Below, piece after piece: positions 30,079 to 38,063 of a stretch of DNA of 64,000 nt (within the stretch, counting starts at the first letter, position 1; each line of letters opens with the position of its first letter). The notes beneath the pieces are model-generated. The model was given only the letters and a program-made list of their open reading frames with translations. It ran no database searches and was not told the DNA's origin. This DNA is from an uncultured Clostridia bacterium (GTDB lineage Bacteria; Bacillota; Clostridia; Oscillospirales; Ruminococcaceae): contig CAMNNQ010000195.1 in the NCBI GenBank assembly GCA_946545645.1, positions 17,133 through 81,132 on the forward strand. The letters are read 5' to 3'. The position numbers were made by a program, and so were the translations under genes.

Positions 30079-30516
30079 TTATTCGTTTATCAGCTTTTCA
30101 GCGATCAGCACGGCACTCTCTATCATCTTAGGACATTCCGTCGCAAAGAGCCCCTTTGCCCGTGCATAAGCCTTGCCCTCGGCGGTGGAAATATCGCAGT
30201 CAAGCAGCTCGCGGCAGATGTAGGAGCCGTTCTGCTCTGCGAATTCATCAAGGAAACGCACGGCATAGCTGTTTGCTCTCTCTTTGCTGTCATAGTCACC
30301 GTCCTCGCACATACCGTATTTAAGCCCTAAAGCCATAAGTGCCCCCGTACACGCCCCGCAGACCTCAGCCTTGCACATACCGCCGCCGAAGCAAGCTCCG
30401 ACTTTCAATGCCTGTTTCTTCGTCATTCCAAGCTCCTCGGCAAATGCCGCAAGCACCGCCTGAGAGCAGTAATACCGCTTTGAGAAAAGCTCGCTTGCAA
30501 TCTCTGTGTGTGTCAT
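30079..30516 (-). CDS. C_GCAxxG_C_C family protein
   Basis: YYCSQAVLAAFAEELGM...KVGACFGGGMCKAEVCGACTGALMALGLKYG. Confidence 0.9.
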   Translation of the reverse strand: MTHTEIASELFSKRYYCSQAVLAAFAEELGMTKKQALKVGACFGGGMCKAEVCGACTGALMALGLKYGMCEDGDYDSKERANSYAVRFLDEFAEQNGSYICRELLDCDISTAEGKAYARAKGLFATECPKMIESAVLIAEKLINE

Positions 30517-30561
30517 GGTTATTCTCCTCTATAATCATTTTTATCTGTGGCCAACGGATAT

Positions 30562-30876
30562 TTATTTGCAGCAGCATTCTCCGCTTTCAGGTACCTTTGT
30601 CAGCTCACGCAGACAGTTCACGGCTTTTTCCGTACCCTCCGCAGAAATGGAGTAGTACATCCACTTGCCTTCTTTTCTGCCGGACACAAGGCCGCTTTCG
30701 CAAAGTATCTTCATGTGGTGGGAAAGCGTAGGCTGGGTACACTGCATTGCTTCAAGCAGCTTGCAGGCACATTTCTCGCCGTTTTGCAGAAGTCTGAATA
30801 TCTGCACTCTGTTTTCGTCGCAGAGAGCCTTGAATATCGCTGTGATCTGTTTGTTTGTCATTTCCATATCTCTCAC
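30562..30876 (-). CDS. ArsR-family HTH regulator
   Basis: ITAIFKALCDENRVQIFRLLQNGEKCACKLLEAMQCTQPTLSHHMKILCESGLVSGRKEGKWMYYSI. Confidence 0.95.
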   Translation of the reverse strand: MRDMEMTNKQITAIFKALCDENRVQIFRLLQNGEKCACKLLEAMQCTQPTLSHHMKILCESGLVSGRKEGKWMYYSISAEGTEKAVNCLRELTKVPESGECCCK

Positions 30877-31074
30877 CTCATATAGATGATTTTCTATATT
30901 ATAGCATACATATCGAAGTTTGTCAATGCGTCATCAACGTTTTTTACAAAGAAGACAGCTTTAATTCCCGAGAGATCAGATAAGCCTGCGCTTGCCGGTG
31001 TCTGACATCCTAAAGGGGGATAAAGATAGCAGCAGGCCAGCAGAGAGCTTTGCATATATTTTTCTCTGACCCCC

Positions 31075-31103
31075 TTGACAAATATAACAAAATGTGATAT
31101 AAT
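31075..31103 (+). promoter_or_regulatory. Promoter module copy 1 with embedded dyad
   Basis: TTGACA-N17-TATAAT; spacer contains ATATAACA-AAA-TGTGATAT (31082-31100). Confidence 0.8.
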
Positions 31104-31127
31104 ATAGTCAGTCAGAAAAAGTATAAC

Positions 31128-31170
31128 AAGTCCGGAGTTCCATAGCGGGAGCTCCGGGCTTTTCTTTTTG
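31128..31170 (+). terminator. Terminator-like hairpin shortly downstream of promoter copy 1
   Basis: TCCGGAGTTCC loop GGAGCTCCGGG then cttttcttttt. Confidence 0.75.
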
Positions 31171-31237
31171 ACGTATAAGTTTCCGTATGATTCCAATAAT
31201 ACAGGCGGAAGGATTTCCGCAGAAAGGAGAGGATGCC

Positions 31238-31381
31238 ATGAGCAGTAAGAAAACATCATCCGAGCTGGAGCTCAAAAAGAAGACGCTGGAGGCCTGGGCT
31301 AAGATACTGTATCGGGAGGGAAAGATAGACCTGAGCCGGTGCAACAGGATGATCGAGGCGATAGCAAAGTTAACGGCATAA
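31238..31381 (+). CDS. 47-aa small protein, paralog of 59859-60002
   Basis: MSSKKTSSELELKKKTLEAWAKILYREGKIDLSRCNRMIEAIAKLTA; RBS agaaaggaga. Confidence 0.75.
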   Translation: MSSKKTSSELELKKKTLEAWAKILYREGKIDLSRCNRMIEAIAKLTA

Positions 31382-31400
31382 GGAAAAGAGACAAATATAA

Positions 31401-31437
31401 GCCGCGCAGTCGGACAGGGCTGCGCGGCTTTGTCTTT
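31401..31437. terminator. Terminator after 47-aa ORF
   Basis: GCCGCGCAGtcggacaggg-CTGCGCGGCtttgtctttt. Confidence 0.8.
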
Positions 31438-31701
31438 TCGTTATGAAAGTTCTTCCAGCTTTGACCAGTCTATTTTCAGAGTCGCTGAATCGGCGGCGTA
31501 CTTCATTACCTTCCGGGAGGGGATAAGGTGCTCACTGTCGTCCTCGTCGGGGATGATCAGGTATGCCCCTTTCTTCTGCCCTATGTGATCATTATAATTT
31601 ATGCGGGGTCAAAAATCAATACCCGGGGAACAACTTGCAAGTCTGGGAGCATAGGATGCAGGGGAGGTGGGGTCGCCCGCAAAAATTTTTTCTCAAACCA
31701 C

Positions 31702-31730
31702 TTGACAAATATAACATTCTGTGATATTAT
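31702..31730 (+). promoter_or_regulatory. Promoter module copy 2 with embedded dyad
   Basis: TTGACA-N17-TATTAT; ATATAACA-TTC-TGTGATAT (31709-31727). Confidence 0.8.
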
Positions 31731-31754
31731 ATAGACAGTACAAATTTACTTTGA

Positions 31755-31795
31755 AGTCCGGAGTTTCTACCGCAAGGGAGCTCCGGGCTTTTTTG
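31755..31795 (+). terminator. Terminator-like hairpin shortly downstream of promoter copy 2
   Basis: agTCCGGAGTTTCtaccgcaaGGGAGCTCCGGGcttttttg. Confidence 0.75.
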
Positions 31796-32327
31796 CGTTA
31801 TAACAATTCAGAGGGTCGGCCACAGCGCCCTCTTTTATATAGATCTTCTCCCTCATGGGTGAAAACAAGACGGTTATAACTCAGCGAGAGCTGAGGTGTA
31901 ACCGGCTTGCAGAGATTTTCCGCGCTCCGTAAGTGCTCGGGGGCGGCTTCGGGAACGTTTCTGCGCAACGTTTCAGGGTACCGATTTATGACGGTAAACG
32001 GCACGCCATAAGTGCTTGGCGGTCGGATTGTTAAATTGAGTATTAAGACGGCGTAGTGAGCCCGTAAAAGGGTTGCGCCATTATAAAACTTGGCTGATGC
32101 TGTTTTATCATAGATTTTTGGCATCAGCGGTCATAAGCAGGACTTGAAAAGGCTTGAATGGTCAGGACTTGACCTTAAACGTCCGCGTCTTTGTGCTGAC
32201 GTAAAACTGCACTGCCCGCCGCCGGGAGAGGACCAACTCCCATTCCCGCTTTGAGGAAAAAACAATAGTGTTATGATTTGCGGCATTCGATTTAACAGTC
32301 CGAAATATCGTACAGGAGGAGATCCAT

Positions 32328-33386
32328 ATGAAAACACGCAACAAACAGCTGACCTATGCCCTGAGGGAGAATCTGGAAAGAATGACTGCTTACGGCGAGA
32401 GCAAGTATGCCTACCGTCAGCAGACCAACGAACTGCGCCGGAGAGCCAGGAACGAGCTGATCTGCCAGCACAAGACCCCGGAGGAGATCGAGAAGGCGCT
32501 GCTGCATATCGACGCAGCAAAGGACAAGATATTCAGCTACGGGACGATGCGCTCCTATATCAGATTTGTGGCGGATTTCGCCGCATTTGTTGCAGAGAAA
32601 ACGGGTACCTCCCGCACCTCTGTGGAGGACAGCGTGAAATATATACAGCCCTATGTGGACTACCTTATATATAGGTGCAACTCTCCGAACACCATAAACC
32701 TGAAACTCTCCGCTGTCTGCAAGGCCACCGGGCAATACGTTGTCGATTATACCCACCCGGAGCGCAGATATGCCGATGTGACAAGGGGAGTAAAAGCCGC
32801 TGTCCGGGATAAGTTCAACGAGCACCGCGCAGCAGAGGCATTGGAGCTCAACCGCGCCATAGGTCTCCGCAGGTCGGAGCTTGGCAGGGTAACTATATTC
32901 GATGTTTCCTGGGAGGGCGAGAAAAGCGCCACTATAAGGAGCATCGGCAAGGGCGGAAAGTGCAACGAGACCTATATCACAGACCCGGCAAAGCTGGATA
33001 TCCTTACGAAATACTATTGCGATGCTATTGCCGACGGCCGGGCAGATCTGCTGACAAAAGAGCAGATGCACCACGATGCAGACCTGCATCACGCGAGAGC
33101 GATGTGTGCGATAGATGAATACAGGCGTGTCATGTCGGAGATCAAAGATAATCCCGCGAAGCGTGAGGAGTATAAGAGGTTTATAGTGGAGTTCTTCGCA
33201 AAACACAACAAGCCACTGCGGGAGAACCTCGACAAGCCCTATTTTCTCCGCGGAGCAGGGAAGGCTATGCAGGAAAGCCGCGGGCGGGAGTTTAAGTTTG
33301 ACAGGGTGGCGGTTCTCTATGTCAGCGCAACTATACTGCACCATTTCAGGAGCGATACCACCGTACAGCATTATCTCATCAAGTGA
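32328..33386 (+). CDS. Divergent tyrosine recombinase-like protein
   Basis: AIGLRRSELGRVTIFDV (box I), HHARAMCAIDEYRR (degenerate HxxR), VSATILHHFRSDTTVQHYLIK (box III-like); RBS aggagga. Confidence 0.65.
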   Translation: MKTRNKQLTYALRENLERMTAYGESKYAYRQQTNELRRRARNELICQHKTPEEIEKALLHIDAAKDKIFSYGTMRSYIRFVADFAAFVAEKTGTSRTSVEDSVKYIQPYVDYLIYRCNSPNTINLKLSAVCKATGQYVVDYTHPERRYADVTRGVKAAVRDKFNEHRAAEALELNRAIGLRRSELGRVTIFDVSWEGEKSATIRSIGKGGKCNETYITDPAKLDILTKYYCDAIADGRADLLTKEQMHHDADLHHARAMCAIDEYRRVMSEIKDNPAKREEYKRFIVEFFAKHNKPLRENLDKPYFLRGAGKAMQESRGREFKFDRVAVLYVSATILHHFRSDTTVQHYLIK

Positions 33387-33448
33387 TATTTGTGAAAATA
33401 TCACAAAATGTGATATGGATGTTTGTGAAGAATTTTATCGCAGTGCTA

Positions 33449-33477
33449 TTGACAGATATAACAATTTGTGATATAAT
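33449..33477 (+). promoter_or_regulatory. Promoter module copy 3 with embedded dyad
   Basis: TTGACA-N17-TATAAT; ATATAACA-ATT-TGTGATAT (33456-33474). Confidence 0.8.
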
Positions 33478-33500
33478 TTACCTGTAAGCAAAAGTGTGAA

Positions 33501-33540
33501 AAGTACCGAGTTCCAAATTTGGGGCCCGGTATTTTTATTT
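33501..33540 (+). terminator. Terminator-like hairpin shortly downstream of promoter copy 3
   Basis: TACCGAGTTCCaaatttGGGGCCCGGTAtttttattttt; different stem sequence at same relative position. Confidence 0.65.
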
Positions 33541-33578
33541 TTGCTCCGAAATATGTAAAAGGGAGGTGGTTTGTCCTT

Positions 33579-33689
33579 ATGGGACAGCGCAGTAAAAGGG
33601 CGTATATGCGCCTGAAAGAAAAGCCGCTTACAGCGGCGGATAGTTTACGGATGAGGGATCCTTTCGGGGGGTCCCTCAAAATATTGTGA
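33579..33689 (+). CDS. Possible 36-aa basic leader peptide
   Basis: MGQRSKRAYMRLKEKPLTAADSLRMRDPFGGSLKIL, preceded by gggaggtgg; not in ORF track. Confidence 0.35.
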   Translation: MGQRSKRAYMRLKEKPLTAADSLRMRDPFGGSLKIL

Positions 33690-33710
33690 GATGAAAGGAG
33701 TTATGATGCT

Positions 33711-35249
33711 ATGAGCATAAGTATTTCTGCGCAGCTGAACGCTGCAAACATTGACAGAAAAAAGTGGGAGGCAGTCTTTGAAGACTGCAAAAAGATCGCT
33801 GAGGCGGGACAGTTTGCGGACATCGAGAGTGTGACCGTCCGCGGGGAGGAACTGGAATGTCTTGTGCCAGTCCGGGAGAAGGACGGTAAGCTGCATATCG
33901 TCGGAGACCTGATCCAGGGCAGATGTATTCAGGACTGTGAGCTTGAGCGCGACGTGACAAAGTATATCCTGAAAGGCGTAAAACCGCTGCCCGGAGTTCC
34001 GGTATCAGAGCACTTGTATATGTGCCTTTACAACGGGATCAGCGAATATGAGGAGTATTTCGTACCCTGTTTCGACACCGAGACCTTCGGGGCGCGTCCG
34101 CACATATATCTGCTGGCAATGGGGGTGCTGATAGCAAGCGAGTTCCCGGAGGCAGCCGTTGTGTACGGCGACATAACTCAGGGGCAGTGTCAGGAGGCTT
34201 GCCGTCTGATAAAAGAGGTCACGGGCAGAGATGCAAAAATGCCGATTCAGTATGACTGTATTCGCCTGTTTGATGCGTTCCGTGACAGGGGTCATACCGG
34301 CATCGAGCTGCTGGACAGGTTCCTGACGACATATAAAGGCGTCAGGACGGAAGAGGTTTGTGAGTTGCTGAAAAGCAACTTCTTTGAGGATGAATTTACG
34401 GAATATTTCAAGCGCCACAACACAGATGTGTTCGGGCTTGTCAAAGGGTGGCTGGAGCTGGGTCTGTCGCCGGAGGGACTTTGCAAAGCGTACCGGCAGT
34501 TTTGGAAAGGCTGCGATGCGAAGCAGCTTGTGGACTGCCTTATCCTCGGAAAAGTCCAAGTTAAGGAAAAATCCGAGCTGGAGCTTTACGACTTCACCAT
34601 ACCCTCGGAAATAACAGCGGACACCTCGGCAATGTCAAATGCGAGAAAAACCGCAGACGATATGGATTTTAGGCACCGTATCATCAACGCATATATCCCA
34701 CTGGAGGATATGAAAGCGGTCATCAGAAAGCACTTCCCGAATGAAAACATCGACCAGTTTTTTGCAGATGCTCTGGCTGGAAAGGGTCGCCGTTTCAAGA
34801 AGCAGCGGTTCATTGAGCTGATGTATTCGGTCATCGGTGAGGATGCTCTGAAAATGGATGAGCGCAATGCGGACATCATAGACCCTGAAAAGCTCTATAT
34901 GTGGGAGGGTGAAAACACCACCATAGACGAATACGTCATCGAGGAGATGAAAGAGGTACTGCGGCTAGTTCTGCTTGAAGGCAAACAGATCATCGAAAGG
35001 CATCGGCTCGATGACCGGGCAGGCAGAGAAGAATACATCAAAACACACCTGATAAATCGGATCGCTCTGCCGGTGGATGTGGCCGAAAGTATAATCGACC
35101 GCGCAGGCGAAGAAGACTCGACGCTGTATTTCGGGCTTATCGGGACAAATGTCTTTGACTTCTGGGTATCCCCGATAGTCAAGGCTGTGCTGATGGATCC
35201 GAAGCTGTACGACTATGTTTTGAAACTTATGAAGGAGGACAATCTATGA
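33711..35249 (+). CDS. 512-aa protein of unknown function
   Basis: Long ORF with RBS gaaaggag; coding-like composition; no family recognised. Confidence 0.85.
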   Translation: MSISISAQLNAANIDRKKWEAVFEDCKKIAEAGQFADIESVTVRGEELECLVPVREKDGKLHIVGDLIQGRCIQDCELERDVTKYILKGVKPLPGVPVSEHLYMCLYNGISEYEEYFVPCFDTETFGARPHIYLLAMGVLIASEFPEAAVVYGDITQGQCQEACRLIKEVTGRDAKMPIQYDCIRLFDAFRDRGHTGIELLDRFLTTYKGVRTEEVCELLKSNFFEDEFTEYFKRHNTDVFGLVKGWLELGLSPEGLCKAYRQFWKGCDAKQLVDCLILGKVQVKEKSELELYDFTIPSEITADTSAMSNARKTADDMDFRHRIINAYIPLEDMKAVIRKHFPNENIDQFFADALAGKGRRFKKQRFIELMYSVIGEDALKMDERNADIIDPEKLYMWEGENTTIDEYVIEEMKEVLRLVLLEGKQIIERHRLDDRAGREEYIKTHLINRIALPVDVAESIIDRAGEEDSTLYFGLIGTNVFDFWVSPIVKAVLMDPKLYDYVLKLMKEDNL

Positions 35250-35518
35250 TCGAAAAAAAGGTGAACAAGGAAAAAGAGCAGGAACAGGGGTTATTCCCGA
35301 AAGCGGATCTTGACGAACTGGAGAAAGTATATCTTGAAATTGCCGACCGGGTCAGGAAGCTGGAAAGCCACCTGATATTCAATTTCGTTGACAAGACGCC
35401 GAAGCTCCGTGAATACCTGATGGAGCAGATCAGACTGATGTCGGTGGTGGGACACTATGAGTTTGCGCTCGGTTTCAAGGCCGGCGCAAGGCTGATGAGT
35501 GAATTGCTCAAGGAATAA
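35246..35518 (+). CDS. DUF6809-like small protein
   Basis: LESHLIFNFVDKTPKLREYLMEQIRLMSVVGHYEFALGFKAGARLMSELL; overlaps upstream stop (ATGA). Confidence 0.65.
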   Translation: MIEKKVNKEKEQEQGLFPKADLDELEKVYLEIADRVRKLESHLIFNFVDKTPKLREYLMEQIRLMSVVGHYEFALGFKAGARLMSELLKE

Positions 35519-35523
35519 GAACG

Positions 35524-35556
35524 GCGGCTGCATCTGGGACGGTGCAGCCGCTTTTT
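35524..35556. terminator. Terminator after DUF6809-like gene
   Basis: GCGGCTGCAtctgggacggTGCAGCCGCtttttc. Confidence 0.85.
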
Positions 35557-35744
35557 CTGTGCAGCCTGGTCAAACAGCTGTCAATCGTGACATCGGTCTG
35601 CCAACCGCACAAAAATCCAGAGCAATGTGATATATAATGTTCTTTGTTCCTTTACAATATAGTCAAAAATTCAATCCTGACAGCTAAGATTTATACTAAA
35701 ATGCTGATTTGATCGCGCCGGAAGTTAATCTCAGGCACATCAAC

Positions 35745-35775
35745 TTGACAAAAAGCGGCTATTGTGTTATTATTA
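35745..35775 (+). promoter_or_regulatory. Promoter of polysaccharide locus
   Basis: cTTGACAaaaagcggctattgtgtTATTATtaa, 17-bp spacer (coordinates approximate). Confidence 0.65.
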
Positions 35776-36011
35776 AATGGTGTGAGTATGCCCATTTATA
35801 ATAGGTGCAGCTCCTGTCAGCCTGGTTTCGCAGGATAGAGAGTTTTACGAGAAGTGGAATGGTTTAGGGCGGTTCTTTCTGCTCTGTGCGGATCATATTA
35901 AAGGGCGTAAGCTGCCATCGTGGCAGCAGCTATATAAATCCTACCTCAGCTGTCCTGTGCCGTTTGCAAGGCGGCACAGGGCGGTTGGAGGAATGAAAAG
36001 GAACGATTAAA

Positions 36012-37283
36012 TTGGAAATAAAACCTTTTGAAAAGAAAATCTGGCTTTCCTCACCCACAATGCACGGCGATGAGCTGCGCTGGGTGCAGGATGCTTTTGA
36101 CAAAAACTGGATCACTACAGCAGGCGAGAACCTGAACGAGTGTGAGAAGATAGTAGCAGAGAAGGTGGGCTGCAAGTATGCGGTTGGCCTTTCTTGCGGT
36201 ACGGCTTCGCTTCACCTTGCAGTAAAGCTCGCGGGAGAGAAACTTTACGGTATGCCGAAGCCAAATCAGGGCACACTGCAGGGACATAAGGTCTTCTGCT
36301 CTGATATGACTTTTGATGCTACCGTCAATCCCGTGGCTTATGAGGACGGCGAGGCTGTTTTCATTGACACAGAATATGACACCTGGAACATGGATCCTGT
36401 GGCTCTTGAAAAGGCGTTTGAGATCTATCCGGAGGTCAGGCTCGTTGTAGTCGCACATCTTTATGGTACTCCCGGAAAGATCGACGAGATCAGAGCTGTC
36501 TGTGACAAGTACGGTGCCCTGATAGTCGAGGACGCTGCCGAGAGCTTCGGTGCTACATATAAAGGAGTACAGACAGGTACATTCGGTGACTACGGATGCA
36601 TATCATTCAACGGAAATAAAATAATCACCGGTTCCTCGGGCGGAATGTTCCTTACCGACAGCAAGGAGAACGCGGACAAGGTGCGTAAATGGAGCACTCA
36701 GAGCCGTGAAGATGCTGCCTGGTATCAGCACGAGGAGATCGGATATAACTACCGCATGAGCAACATCATTGCGGGTATTGTACGTGGTCAGATGCCCTAT
36801 CTGGACGAGCATATCGCCCAGAAAAAGGCGATATACGAGCGCTACAAAGAGGGCTTCAAGGGACTGCCTGTAATTATGAATCCCTATGATGAAAAGAACA
36901 GCGAGCCGAATTTCTGGCTCTCCTGCATGATGATAGACAAGGATGCTATGTGCAGGCAGGTGCGCAGCGATAACAAGGCGCTATACATACACGAGCCCGG
37001 CAAGACCTGTCCGACCGAGATCCTTGAGACACTGGCAAAGTACAATGCAGAGGGCCGTCCGATCTGGAAGCCGATGCATATGCAGCCGATCTACCGCAGC
37101 AATCCCTTCATCACCGCAAACGGCAACGGCAGGGCAAAGAGCAATGCCTACATCAAGGAGACCGGGATGATAGATGTCGGCGCGGACATCTTTGAGCGCG
37201 GGCTGTGCCTGCCGTCTGATAACAAGATGACAGCGGAGGAGCAGGAGATTATCATTCAGATCATCAGAAAGTGCTTTGAATAA
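36012..37283 (+). CDS. DegT/DnrJ/EryC1/StrS-family sugar aminotransferase
   Basis: VGLSCGTASLHLAVKLAG; VEDAAESFGATYKG; GCISFNGNKIITGSSGGMF. Confidence 0.93.
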   Translation: MEIKPFEKKIWLSSPTMHGDELRWVQDAFDKNWITTAGENLNECEKIVAEKVGCKYAVGLSCGTASLHLAVKLAGEKLYGMPKPNQGTLQGHKVFCSDMTFDATVNPVAYEDGEAVFIDTEYDTWNMDPVALEKAFEIYPEVRLVVVAHLYGTPGKIDEIRAVCDKYGALIVEDAAESFGATYKGVQTGTFGDYGCISFNGNKIITGSSGGMFLTDSKENADKVRKWSTQSREDAAWYQHEEIGYNYRMSNIIAGIVRGQMPYLDEHIAQKKAIYERYKEGFKGLPVIMNPYDEKNSEPNFWLSCMMIDKDAMCRQVRSDNKALYIHEPGKTCPTEILETLAKYNAEGRPIWKPMHMQPIYRSNPFITANGNGRAKSNAYIKETGMIDVGADIFERGLCLPSDNKMTAEEQEIIIQIIRKCFE

Positions 37284-37289
37284 ATCGGG

Positions 37290-38051
37290 GTGAGATGCTT
37301 GAATAAGCTTATCAAAAACGGGTTGAAGATATTCGGCGGTGTTACTGCGATCGCAGTAGCAACGGGCTGTGCAGCATTTGTGAAGGAGCGCATCGACGAA
37401 GCAAAGGCTCCGAAAGATGCAAACAAGCACAAGCCTTATGGCGTTTATGAAAAGTACATCAAGCGCCCGCTGGATTGCTCGCTGAGTACGGGTGCGCTGA
37501 TCGTATTGAGCCCGGTGCTAGGGGTGACGGCGCTGCTTGTAAAGACAAAGCTGGGGTCGCCGGTGCTGTTCACGCAGGATCGTCCCGGTAAAAATGAAAA
37601 GATCTTCAAGCTCTACAAATTCAGGACGATGACTGATGAACGCGACGAGAACGGTGAACTGCTGCCAGATGATGTGAGATTGACCAGGTTTGGCAAGGCC
37701 CTTCGGGCGACAAGCCTTGATGAGCTGCCGGAGCTGATAAATATCGTTAAGGGTGATATGGCGGTTGTTGGGCCGAGGCCATTGCTGGTGAGGTATCTTG
37801 ACAGATACAACGATCATCAGAAGCGCAGACACGAAGTCCGTCCTGGGTTTACTGGACTTGCCCAGGTGCATGGCAGAAACGCCATCAGCTGGGAAGAAAA
37901 GTTTGACTGGGATGTTAAGTATGTTGATAATGTTACTTTTGCAGGCGATACAAAGGTGATAATTGATACGATTAAGGTCGTGCTGAAGAAAGATGGGATA
38001 AGCTCGAAAACTTCGGCTACGATGGAAGAGTTTTACGGAACAGAGGTATAA
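37290..38051 (+). CDS. Initiating sugar-1-phosphate transferase (bacterial sugar transferase)
   Basis: YIKRPLDCSLSTGALIVLSPVLGVTALLVK; TQDRPGKNEKIFKLYKFRTM; SLDELPELINIVKGDMAVVGPRPLL; RPGFTGLAQVHGRN. Confidence 0.95.
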   Translation: MRCLNKLIKNGLKIFGGVTAIAVATGCAAFVKERIDEAKAPKDANKHKPYGVYEKYIKRPLDCSLSTGALIVLSPVLGVTALLVKTKLGSPVLFTQDRPGKNEKIFKLYKFRTMTDERDENGELLPDDVRLTRFGKALRATSLDELPELINIVKGDMAVVGPRPLLVRYLDRYNDHQKRRHEVRPGFTGLAQVHGRNAISWEEKFDWDVKYVDNVTFAGDTKVIIDTIKVVLKKDGISSKTSATMEEFYGTEV

Positions 38052-38063
38052 GGAATCGGTTGT

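Noticed and set aside
32292-33404. 370-aa minus-strand ORF opposite the divergent recombinase
   Set aside because: Plus strand has RBS, start and recombinase motifs; minus ORF reads as low-plausibility Cys/His-rich shadow.
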